Of a stretch of DNA of 19,019 nt, positions 7,382-13,966 are shown one piece after another. Source of the DNA: Roseovarius sp. GTDB taxonomy: Bacteria > Pseudomonadota > Alphaproteobacteria > Rhodobacterales > Rhodobacteraceae. The stretch spans positions 1 to 19,019 of the forward strand of contig SLDH01000027.1 of assembly GCA_007125415.1 (NCBI GenBank), written 5' to 3'. Each line of letters starts with the position of its first letter. The first letter of the stretch is position 1. Under the pieces are notes generated by a model. It saw only the letters and a list, made by a program, of their open reading frames with translations. It ran no database searches and was not told the DNA's origin. Both the position numbers and the translations under genes were made by a program.

Positions 7382-8638
7382 ATGACCATCCAAGGCAACG
7401 CACCGCTCATCGCTTCCATACGCAACCGTTTTGCGCATGTGGAAAGCTGTCCCTTTGCGGGTCCCCGCATCTTCTTTGAGAACGCAGGGGGTGCCCTTAC
7501 ACTCAAATCGGTGGTGGAGACCTCGGGGAAATTCGCCGCCATCCCGGACAATCAGGGGCGCGACAATGCCGCCAGCCATGCGCTGGTGGAGATCATCCAG
7601 CGGGCCAAGGCGGACCTTGCCGTTTTCATGAACGCGCAGTCGGGGCAGTTTTTCGTCGGCGAAAGCGGGACCGAGCTTCTCTTTCGCATGATCCGGACAG
7701 CCTGTGTGAACGCACCGGCAGGCTCGAAGGTGATCGGAGCCACGATCGAACATCCGGCCAGCCGCAGCGCCGCGCAGCGCTGGGCGGAGATTGCGGGGCT
7801 GACTTATGTGAGTGTGCCGCATGACAACCTGACGGGCCAGGTCACTGCGGATGATTACCGCGCGCATCTGACTCCGGATGTAAGCGTTGCGACGATCGTG
7901 CATGCCTCTCCGGTCACGGGCATCGGCATGGATGTCGCCGTGATTGCTGCCGCGATCCGCGAAGTGGCCCCTGGGTGTTTCATCATCGTGGATGGCATCC
8001 AGCATGCCGCGCATGGCCAGCTTGATCTGGCCAGCTACGATGTGGATGGCTATGCCATTTCGCCTTACAAGGTCTTCTCGCGACATGGCTATGGTGTTGC
8101 GTGGATATCCGACAGGATGACGGCCCTGCCCCATGACAGGCTGATCGATGCTCCCGCGGAGGGCTGGGAGTTCGGCACGCGCGACACGGGAGCCTATGCG
8201 ACCATGTCCGATGTGGTGAACTACTTCGACTGGCTGGGCGGCGAACTCTCCGGTGCCGAGGACCCCCGCGCGCGTGTCGAGGCGGCAGGCCACGCGATCC
8301 ATGCCTATGAACAGCATCTGACCACAGCCTTGATCCACGGAACAGGCAATCTGGCGGGGCTAAGCGAAATGGCTCATGTCACCATCCTGGCCGGTGCCGA
8401 CAATCCATCGCGCGAAGGGCTGGTCTCGATAGTCGTGGCCGATACGCCATCAGCCGACGTGGTGAGGGCCTTGAACGAACAGGGCATCCGCACGCATATC
8501 CGCAAGGACGATCATTACAGCGGCAATGTACTCACCCCTCTCGGGTTGCGTGATTGCATCCGGATCTCGCTCTGCCATTACAATACGGAAGCCGAGGTCG
8601 CCCGATTGCTTGCGGTGATCAAGGACATGGCACCCTGA
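7382..8638 (+). CDS. PLP-dependent enzyme of the class V aminotransferase fold (cysteine-desulfurase-like, without the desulfurase cysteine)
   Basis: A 418-residue fold type I PLP enzyme. Visible landmarks are EHPAS (123-127, the PLP-stacking His124), VDGIQHAAHGQLDL (203-216, with Asp204 binding the pyridine nitrogen and His208), and the Schiff-base lysine Lys230 in ISPYKVFSRHGYG. The C-terminus ends in LCHYNTEAEVARLL, the usual 'YNT.EE' close of CsdB/SufS relatives. The segment that holds the catalytic cysteine in group II desulfurases (RxGHHCAQP) reads IRKDDHYSGNVL here, with no cysteine, so desulfurase or selenocysteine lyase activity is unlikely. The substrate is unknown. The gene starts 60 bp after bchO with a strong GGAGG (7369-7373), 8 nt before ATG. 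Whether it belongs to the bch transcript cannot be told. Confidence 0.85.
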   Translation: MTIQGNAPLIASIRNRFAHVESCPFAGPRIFFENAGGALTLKSVVETSGKFAAIPDNQGRDNAASHALVEIIQRAKADLAVFMNAQSGQFFVGESGTELLFRMIRTACVNAPAGSKVIGATIEHPASRSAAQRWAEIAGLTYVSVPHDNLTGQVTADDYRAHLTPDVSVATIVHASPVTGIGMDVAVIAAAIREVAPGCFIIVDGIQHAAHGQLDLASYDVDGYAISPYKVFSRHGYGVAWISDRMTALPHDRLIDAPAEGWEFGTRDTGAYATMSDVVNYFDWLGGELSGAEDPRARVEAAGHAIHAYEQHLTTALIHGTGNLAGLSEMAHVTILAGADNPSREGLVSIVVADTPSADVVRALNEQGIRTHIRKDDHYSGNVLTPLGLRDCIRISLCHYNTEAEVARLLAVIKDMAP

Positions 8639-8722
8639 GAGACGCGCCCCATTCCCCTCGGCCGTGACACGCCCTACAAGAGTGACAGTGACGCAGGCAG
8701 CCGCTTGACAAAGGACCGCAGG

Positions 8723-9334
8723 ATGACCAATCACCTCTACCGGCACGATATTCCCGACGGGCTGACCTTTGGCCCGGTGGTGGCGATCGACTGCGAAACG
8801 ATGGGGCTGAACCCGCATCGTGACCGGCTCTGTGTGGTGCAGATGTCAGGCGGCGATGGCGAGGCGCATCTGGTGCAGGTGGCCCGCGGACAGACGAGCG
8901 CGCCCAACCTGAGCCGCCTGCTTGAAGACCGATCAGTGCTCAAGCTGTTTCACTTCGGGCGGTTCGATATCGCCGCAATGTACAATGCCTTCGGCGCCCT
9001 GGCCAGCCCGGTCTATTGCACCAAGATCGCCAGCAGGCTCGTGCGAACCTATACGGATCGTCACGGGCTGAAAAACCTGCTGCAGGAATTGCTGCGGCAG
9101 GATATCTCCAAGCAGCAGCAATCGTCGGACTGGGGGGCGCCCGAACTCACGGCGGAGCAGCTCGATTATGCCGCAGGCGACGTGCTTTACCTGCACCGGC
9201 TTCGCGAGGAACTGAACCTCATGCTCGAACGTGAAGGGCGGATGGAAATGGCGCAGGCCTGTTTCGACTTTCTGCCGATGCGCGCCAGGCTCGATCTGGC
9301 CGGATGGCCCGAGACCGATATCTTCTCGCATTGA
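8723..9334 (+). CDS. rnd: Ribonuclease D, single exonuclease domain
   Basis: A DEDDy-type 3'-5' exoribonuclease of 203 residues. Catalytic residues are visible: Asp23 and Glu25 in AIDCET (21-26), Asp82 in LFHFGRFD, and Tyr149 with Asp153 in LDYAAGDVLYL. RNase D trims the 3' ends of tRNA precursors and other small RNAs in the cytosol. The E. coli enzyme is about 375 residues with two HRDC domains; this one ends after the exonuclease domain, like the short form annotated widely in Rhodobacterales. The ATG at 8723 has AAGGA at 8711-8715 in front; an in-frame TTG at 8705 has none. Its stop overlaps the lptC start (TGATG, 9332-9336), placing rnd at the head of an rnd-lptC-lptA-lptB operon. Confidence 0.93.
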   Translation: MTNHLYRHDIPDGLTFGPVVAIDCETMGLNPHRDRLCVVQMSGGDGEAHLVQVARGQTSAPNLSRLLEDRSVLKLFHFGRFDIAAMYNAFGALASPVYCTKIASRLVRTYTDRHGLKNLLQELLRQDISKQQQSSDWGAPELTAEQLDYAAGDVLYLHRLREELNLMLEREGRMEMAQACFDFLPMRARLDLAGWPETDIFSH

Positions 9335-9945
9335 TGGCGAGGGGGGGAAATCTCCATTCCCGGCTGGTCGCCTGGATGAAGATCATCCTGCCACTGGCCG
9401 CACTTGCTCTTCTGTCGACACTCTTTCTGCTTTCCCGTAGCGTCGATCCGACCAAGGAGCCGATTGTCGATATCGATCTTGAGCAACGCGCCCAGGAGCA
9501 AGGTGCCACACGGCCCCGCTTCAGTGGCGTGACCAATGCAGGAGACCGGATCACCTTCGTGGCGGAAAACGCCCGGCCCGACCGGATTGATCCTGATCGG
9601 CTTTTCGCCAGGGACATCCTCGCAGAGATAGGCTTGCTGCGAGGCAACCAGTTTACAATACGGGCCAATACAGCGGATATGCACCAAAGAAACCTTACCG
9701 CGACAGTATCAGGCGATGTCAGCGTGACGACAACGGATGGCTATCACCTGCTCACCGATGAGTTGACCTTCAACTTTGATACACTTTTCGCCGAGACGCC
9801 CGGGCCTGTCGAAGGGTTCGGGCCGCCGGGGCACATCACCGCGGGCAAGATGCGCCTAAGTCAGGCAGCCGATGGCGAGGGTGCCGAATTGTTTTTCACC
9901 GACGGTGTGAAGCTGGTATACAAGCCCGAAAAGCCCGAGGAATGA
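9334..9945 (+). CDS. lptC: LPS export ABC transporter periplasmic protein LptC
   Basis: LptC is the inner-membrane-anchored periplasmic link that takes lipopolysaccharide from LptB2FG and passes it to LptA. The 203-residue product has one N-terminal membrane anchor (about residues 15-34, rich in Leu, Ala and Ile) followed by a periplasmic beta-jellyroll domain with typical features: repeated short strands such as NQFTIRANTADMHQ, TVSGDVSVTTTDGYHLLTDE, and a FGPPGHITAGKM segment. Sequence conservation is low in this family, so the call rests on topology plus the lptC-lptA-lptB order. ATG 9334 overlaps the rnd stop by one base; an ATG at 9304 lies within rnd and is less likely. It overlaps lptA as ATGA (9942-9945). 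Confidence 0.9.
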   Translation: MARGGNLHSRLVAWMKIILPLAALALLSTLFLLSRSVDPTKEPIVDIDLEQRAQEQGATRPRFSGVTNAGDRITFVAENARPDRIDPDRLFARDILAEIGLLRGNQFTIRANTADMHQRNLTATVSGDVSVTTTDGYHLLTDELTFNFDTLFAETPGPVEGFGPPGHITAGKMRLSQAADGEGAELFFTDGVKLVYKPEKPEE

Positions 9946-10439
9946 AGCGCATGCCATTACTTTGCCGCATCATGTCAGTTGCGCTCCTGCTGTCGTTACC
10001 CGAACAACTTGACGCGCAATCGGCTCAGGTGGCCTTCGGCAATACCCAGCAGGATGCGCGCGCGCCCGTTGAAGTGACGGCTGACAATCTGTCGGTAAAC
10101 CAGAATGACGGAACCGCCGAGTTCACCGGCAATGTTCTGATCGGCCAGGGCGAGATGCGGCTGGCCGCACCTCGGGTTCTTGTCGTCTACCTGCAGGATC
10201 AAAGCGGCATCGAACGGTTGCAGGCCACGGGTGGCGTGACGCTTGTCAGCGGTGATGATGCCGCCGAATCAAGGGAGGCCAATTACAACGTGGTGACGGG
10301 CATGATCGAGATGGAAGGGGATGTGCTGTTGGTGCAAGGGCCCAACGCGCTGAGCGCGGATCGTCTCTTCGTCGATACCCGCGCCGGAACTGCCCGGATG
10401 AGCGGGAGTGTGAAGACAGTGCTCCAACCCGAGAACTGA
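9942..10439 (+). CDS. lptA: LPS transport periplasmic protein LptA (OstA-like)
   Basis: LptA forms the periplasmic beta-jellyroll bridge that carries lipopolysaccharide to LptD in the outer membrane. The 165-residue precursor begins with a Sec signal peptide: Lys-Arg start, a hydrophobic core about 5-20, and a likely cleavage after the Ala of LDAQSAQ. The mature part has the OstA-like repeats, including PVEVTADNLSVNQNDGTAEF, GNVLIGQGEMRLAAPRVLV, EANYNVVTGMIEMEGDVLLV and ALSADRLFVDTRAGTARMSG, each the usual strand-turn-strand unit of the family. It sits between lptC (4-bp overlap) and lptB (3-bp gap), so the three are almost certainly coordinately expressed. Confidence 0.93.
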   Translation: MKRMPLLCRIMSVALLLSLPEQLDAQSAQVAFGNTQQDARAPVEVTADNLSVNQNDGTAEFTGNVLIGQGEMRLAAPRVLVVYLQDQSGIERLQATGGVTLVSGDDAAESREANYNVVTGMIEMEGDVLLVQGPNALSADRLFVDTRAGTARMSGSVKTVLQPEN

Positions 10440-10442
10440 CCC

Positions 10443-11201
10443 ATGGCGAAACCGTCCTTGCATATCGCCCATGAGAGCACTGGCCTGCGCGTGGAGCACC
10501 TGCGCAAAAGCTACAAGAAGCGCGTGGTGATCCGGGATGTCTCGCTCACGCTTCTGCAGGGTGAGGTGGTAGCCCTGCTCGGGCCGAATGGCTCGGGCAA
10601 GACCACATCATTCTATGCCATCGCGGGGCTCATCTATCCCGAGGGCGGAAAGGTTCTGATCGATGACCGGGATGTGACCACGCTGCCGATGTATCGCCGG
10701 GCCAAGCTGGGAATCGGGTATCTGCCACAGGAAATGTCGATCTTCCGGGGATTGTCTGTCGAAGACAATATCCTCGCCATCCTCGATATTTCCTATGGGG
10801 ATCGGCACAAGCGGCGCGAGCGCCTCGAAGAGCTTCTGTCGGAGTTCTCCATCGAGCATCTGCGCCGCGCGCCGGCCCTTGCACTTTCAGGGGGCGAGCG
10901 GCGACGCGTGGAAATCGCCCGCTGTCTGGCCGCCAATCCAAAATATCTCTTGCTGGACGAGCCCTTCGCCGGGGTGGACCCCATATCGGTCGGCGATATA
11001 CGCCATCTGGTGGCGGATCTCAGGACACGGGGAATCGGTGTCTTGATCACCGATCACAATGTGCGCGAAACGCTCGAAATCGTGGACCGGGCCTATATCC
11101 TGCATGATGGACAGGTTCTCATGTCAGGCTCTCCGCAGGATGTGGTGGAGAATGAGAAGGTGCGCCGCGTCTATCTCGGGAATGATTTCCGGATCTCTTG
11201 A
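10443..11201 (+). CDS. lptB: LPS export ABC transporter ATP-binding protein LptB
   Basis: LptB is the ATPase that powers lipopolysaccharide extraction by LptB2FG. The 252-residue protein is a canonical ABC nucleotide-binding domain: Walker A GPNGSGKTT at 47-55, Q-loop Gln96 in GYLPQE, ABC signature LSGGERRR at 148-155, Walker B YLLLDEP at 168-174 with the catalytic Glu, and the H-switch His205 in ITDHNVRET. The LPQE.S.F.GLSV.DN pattern and the 'GVDP..V.DI' D-loop region are characteristic of LptB and separate it from amino-acid importers of similar size. lptF and lptG, the membrane partners, are not in this window. It follows lptA by 3 bp. Confidence 0.97.
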   Translation: MAKPSLHIAHESTGLRVEHLRKSYKKRVVIRDVSLTLLQGEVVALLGPNGSGKTTSFYAIAGLIYPEGGKVLIDDRDVTTLPMYRRAKLGIGYLPQEMSIFRGLSVEDNILAILDISYGDRHKRRERLEELLSEFSIEHLRRAPALALSGGERRRVEIARCLAANPKYLLLDEPFAGVDPISVGDIRHLVADLRTRGIGVLITDHNVRETLEIVDRAYILHDGQVLMSGSPQDVVENEKVRRVYLGNDFRIS

Positions 11202-11447
11202 TGGTGGATCAAACCGGTACACGGGCCCGTGGCGGGCTGTCGATCATCATTGACAAAATGCCGCGAAAGCGCGTCAACTGAAGGGATGACATGCGAGGAA
11301 ACCGTGGCACAATCGCTGTGCTCCGCCATGCCGGGGCCACCGGCCACGCTTATCCGATCCATGTCGTACGTCCTTATCCGGTTCTGACACGCGCAGGCAA
11401 CGCCCGCAGCAGTGTCAACAGCCGGCACGCAACTTTAAGGAGATAAG
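11202..11447. other. 246-bp gap between lptB and hpf, probably the hpf-ptsN promoter region
   Basis: No convincing gene is seen. The stretch contains a 12-bp perfect palindrome CACGGGCCCGTG (11220-11231), a TTGACA hexamer at 11250-11255 without a good -10 box 16-18 bp downstream, and two copies of TTATCCG (11350-11356 and 11374-11380). A 51-codon reading frame (11291-11446) ends one base before the hpf start but has no family features. In many proteobacteria rpoN lies at this place; it is absent here. Confidence 0.5.
11437..11443 (+). promoter_or_regulatory. Strong Shine-Dalgarno of hpf
   Basis: AAGGAGA lies 4 nt before ATG 11448. It is the most complete anti-16S match noticed in this window, which fits a protein needed quickly and in quantity on entry into stationary phase. 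Confidence 0.6.
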
Positions 11448-12011
11448 ATGCGTTACCAAATCAGCGGAAAACAGATTGATATCGGCGAAGCTCTGCAAAC
11501 GCATGTCAAAACGGAGCTGGGCAGTGTCGTCGCAAAATACGCCGAGCGCCCCACCGATGCCCATGTCATTTTCTCCAGGAGTGCCAGCGAATATGCTTGC
11601 GAAGCGATCGTACATCTTTCCACCGGCCTGACCACTCAGGCAAAAGCGAAATCACACGAAATCTACGCGGCATTCGATTCGTGCTGCGACAAGATGGAAA
11701 AGCAATTGCGCCGTTACAAGCGCCGCCTGAAAGACCATCATCGAGAGCGTGCAGAACCGGTTGAACTTATGGGAGCGTCCTCGTATATCCTCGCCTCGAC
11801 GCAGGAAGATCAGGAATCAGAGCCTGACACCCTGCAACCTATAATTGTTGCGGAGATGGAAACGAAAATACCGTCACTCAGCGTGGGCGAGGCTGTCATG
11901 CAGATGGAACTCGCAGGTGCGCCGGTATTGGTCTTTCGCAACGAGGGAGAGAACGGGTTGAATGTCGTCTATCGGCGTGATGACGGCAATATCGGATGGA
12001 TCAACCCCTGA
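11448..12011 (+). CDS. hpf: Ribosome hibernation promoting factor, long form (HPF/RaiA family)
   Basis: This factor binds the 30S subunit of idle ribosomes and, in its long form, joins two 70S particles into an inactive 100S dimer. The 187-residue product has the N-terminal S30AE domain (about 1-100): MRYQISGKQIDIGEAL at the start, followed by a Lys/Arg-rich helix KMEKQLRRYKRRLKDHH that contacts 16S rRNA. A linker of about 35 residues leads to the C-terminal dimerisation domain (about 135-187), with PSLSVGEAVMQMELAGAPVLVF and NVVYRRDDGNIGWI. Length is that of the long HPF of alphaproteobacteria. It has its own strong ribosome binding site and is followed after 47 bp by ptsN, the usual pairing. 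Confidence 0.96.
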   Translation: MRYQISGKQIDIGEALQTHVKTELGSVVAKYAERPTDAHVIFSRSASEYACEAIVHLSTGLTTQAKAKSHEIYAAFDSCCDKMEKQLRRYKRRLKDHHRERAEPVELMGASSYILASTQEDQESEPDTLQPIIVAEMETKIPSLSVGEAVMQMELAGAPVLVFRNEGENGLNVVYRRDDGNIGWINP

Positions 12012-12058
12012 AACGAGCGGGCGCGCAAGGCGTCTGAACGCTGGAGCAAGGCTAGCCC

Positions 12059-12523
12059 ATGACGATTGACAAGATCCTCGAACCGGAGGCCGTGCGGGTT
12101 TTGTCCGCATGCTCCAGCAAGAAGCGCCTCTTTCAGGAACTCGGCAACATCGCCGAGAGCGTCTATAACATGGACCAGCAGAAATGTGTTCAGGCGCTGC
12201 ATGAGCGCGAAAGCCTCGGGCCGACAGGTGTTGGCAATGGTGTGGCCCTGCCCCACGCGCGACTGAGGGGGCTGGACCGGGTTGTCGGTGCGATGGTCGT
12301 GATGGACACATCCATCGATTTCGATGCGGTGGATCGTCAGCCGGTCGATCTGGCCTTCGCGCTCTTTGCGCCCGAAGACTCGGCCGTGGAGCATCTCAAG
12401 GCGCTTGCACTCGTTTCAAGAACCCTGAGAAGCCAGTCACTCTGCGCCAAGCTGCGGGCCAATCACGATCCTGCCACGCTTTTTACCATCCTCACCGAAG
12501 CGCAATCGTCACAGGCGGCCTGA
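12059..12523 (+). CDS. ptsN: PTS IIA-like nitrogen regulatory protein (EIIA-Ntr)
   Basis: PtsN is the terminal phosphoacceptor of the nitrogen-related phosphotransferase chain (PtsP-PtsO-PtsN); it carries no sugar but regulates other proteins by its phosphorylation state. The 154-residue protein matches a single EIIA-type 2 domain: ESLGPTGVGNGVALPHARL (51-69) with the phosphorylated His66, then the typical DAVDRQPVDLAFALFAPE strand region and a LALVSRTLRS helix. The start is ATG 12059, preceded by GGAG and AAGG purine clusters. The gene is next to hpf, as in most proteobacteria. It converges on the sulfotransferase gene; only 9 nt separate the two stop codons, and its TGA is part of a hairpin arm. 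Confidence 0.96.
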   Translation: MTIDKILEPEAVRVLSACSSKKRLFQELGNIAESVYNMDQQKCVQALHERESLGPTGVGNGVALPHARLRGLDRVVGAMVVMDTSIDFDAVDRQPVDLAFALFAPEDSAVEHLKALALVSRTLRSQSLCAKLRANHDPATLFTILTEAQSSQAA

Positions 12524-12539
12524 CCTGTTGCTTCAGGCC
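12517..12539. terminator. Convergent hairpin between ptsN and the sulfotransferase gene
   Basis: GGCCTGA (12517-12523) and TCAGGCC (12533-12539) form a perfect 7-bp stem around a 9-nt loop. The left arm ends with the ptsN stop codon and the right arm begins with the stop of the opposing gene, so the structure serves both strands equally. No run of T follows on either side, so it would be an atypical intrinsic terminator, or a stabiliser of both 3' ends. Confidence 0.45.
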
Positions 12540-13960
12540 CAGGGTTTGAAGCCAAACATCATATAGTCACGCTGATACACGTCGCTCACCAGTGCTTCTA
12601 TCTCGTCATCGTAGATCGCGGATAGCGGGATTGGTGCGCTGTCGGCAGCCGCAACGGGCTGCGCGGGATTGACATAGCCGAGTTGGCGGGCAAGCGCGGG
12701 CAGATGGCTCTTCATCTCTTCTTCCCGCAGGATCATGTCCGGGCTTGAAAACTGCGCCATGCCCTCGATCACCGCCGTTTGCGTGGCCCAATGCGCATCC
12801 ACACGAATGCCCGTCTGCCCCGCCAGATTGGCGCGTAGAAACTCCAGAAAGCCGATAAACGCAGCGCGGTGGGCGCGTCTGTCATAGGTTTCATCGGGGC
12901 TTTGGCCCGGAATCGGCAGTTTGTAGAAATTGCGCAGGGTCTTGCGAATTTCCGAAAACGTCCCCGGCCCGCGCATCAGGATCCGGTCGCAGAATGCCGC
13001 ATGAGCGCGCGCCACCGGGTGGCGCAGCACGGTAAAGCTGCGATGTCCGCGTTTGCGCCGCTTCCATTGGCGCAGCGATTTCTGGCTGTATTTCGTCGGC
13101 AGCGTGTCCGGCGTCACACCGTCCAGCCCGGCCATCCACGCGCGCACCTCGGCCTCGGGGCCCGCACGAACGGGCATGTACAATAGCGAGGCATGCGCCC
13201 CAGTGACAAAACCGGGTATCCCCGGGCCACGGCGCGGCTCGAAATTGGGCGTTCGGGTCAGGTTGAACGGGTCCGCGCCACTCAGCAGCCTTTCCATCTC
13301 GTCAAAATTCGAGACCTTTTCATGAAGCGGGCTCGGGTTTTGCTTCTTCAGTGAGGCATCCAGTGCCTCAAGCCGCCCATCGACTCCAAGAAAGCGCGCA
13401 AGGCCGTTCATGACATCGAGATTCTGCAAGTCTTCATAGGCGACGTAGAAGGCCGTCTGCCCGGTCACCTGAAGACGGTTGAGCAGGAGAACCTGAAACT
13501 CCTGAAGTTTCGCCACATGCCGTTCGAACTCCACACCATCGAAGCGGATCCTGCTCTCCTTGCGGCGTTTGACATTCGTCAGTTTCCACTGTCCCGTTTC
13601 ACGGGCGATTTTCCACGACACGTAGCTGTCGAGCGGATTTCGCGTCAGGATGATCTTGGCACAGCGTGGATCAGCGAGCGTGATGTCGAGAACACGCGGG
13701 TCATGATCGTGAAAGAAGCGAAAGCCGCCCAGCCCTTCTGATCCCTCACGGATCATCCGGATCAGGCGCGCCGGATCAGCATCGCGCATGGCTTGTGTCA
13801 CACCAAGGATTTCGGTGCGGTTTGGATGGCCGATGAAATGCGGATTGAAGGCCTCGCCATGACACGCAACACGCTCGATCGCGTTCAGATTGCTTTCGAG
13901 AAAATTCGAACCGGTGCGCATTTCGGCAAAAATGACGAAGTAATCAAAGTGATCTGTCAT
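12533..13960 (-). CDS. Two-module sulfotransferase family protein
   Basis: Sulfotransferases move sulfate from PAPS to an acceptor, here probably a glycan. The N-terminal half (about 1-215) is a NodH/Stf0-like module: the 5'-phosphosulfate loop MRTGSNFLESN (14-24), and the 3'-phosphate site RNPLDSYVSW (107-116) with Arg107 and Ser112. The C-terminal half (about 250-475) resembles a second, different module of the Sulfotransfer_2 type: FTVLRHPVARAHAAFCDRIL (309-328), DAHWATQT (388-395) and YQRDYMMFGF (462-471), the last two like the D-x-H-W-x-x-Q and closing Y-x-x-D-x-x-x-F-G-Y patterns of carbohydrate sulfotransferases. A clear P-loop is not seen in the second module. At 475 residues it is well above the usual 250-350. 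It is the last gene of the leftward glycan cluster, 6 bp behind the GT14 gene. Acceptor unknown. Confidence 0.82.
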   Translation of the reverse strand: MTDHFDYFVIFAEMRTGSNFLESNLNAIERVACHGEAFNPHFIGHPNRTEILGVTQAMRDADPARLIRMIREGSEGLGGFRFFHDHDPRVLDITLADPRCAKIILTRNPLDSYVSWKIARETGQWKLTNVKRRKESRIRFDGVEFERHVAKLQEFQVLLLNRLQVTGQTAFYVAYEDLQNLDVMNGLARFLGVDGRLEALDASLKKQNPSPLHEKVSNFDEMERLLSGADPFNLTRTPNFEPRRGPGIPGFVTGAHASLLYMPVRAGPEAEVRAWMAGLDGVTPDTLPTKYSQKSLRQWKRRKRGHRSFTVLRHPVARAHAAFCDRILMRGPGTFSEIRKTLRNFYKLPIPGQSPDETYDRRAHRAAFIGFLEFLRANLAGQTGIRVDAHWATQTAVIEGMAQFSSPDMILREEEMKSHLPALARQLGYVNPAQPVAAADSAPIPLSAIYDDEIEALVSDVYQRDYMMFGFKPWA

Positions 13961-13966
13961 AAAGAA

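Noticed and set aside
7382..8638. Annotation of the PLP enzyme as a cysteine desulfurase (SufS/CsdB)
   Set aside because: The cysteine-bearing loop is replaced, and no suf or isc genes are adjacent.
11220..11231. Perfect palindrome CACGGGCCCGTG downstream of lptB
   Set aside because: It has no loop and no T-run, so it does not look like an intrinsic terminator, and it matches no operator I know. It could be chance at this GC content.
11250..11279. TTGACA as a sigma-70 promoter for hpf
   Set aside because: The best -10 candidate at 17-18 bp spacing (around 11273-11279, TCAACT) matches only three of six consensus positions, so I do not list it as a promoter.
11291..11446. A 51-codon open frame starting with ATG and ending one base before hpf
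   Set aside because: No ribosome binding site of note, no recognisable motif and high Arg/His/Pro content expected of non-coding GC-rich DNA. A leader peptide remains possible but is not supported.
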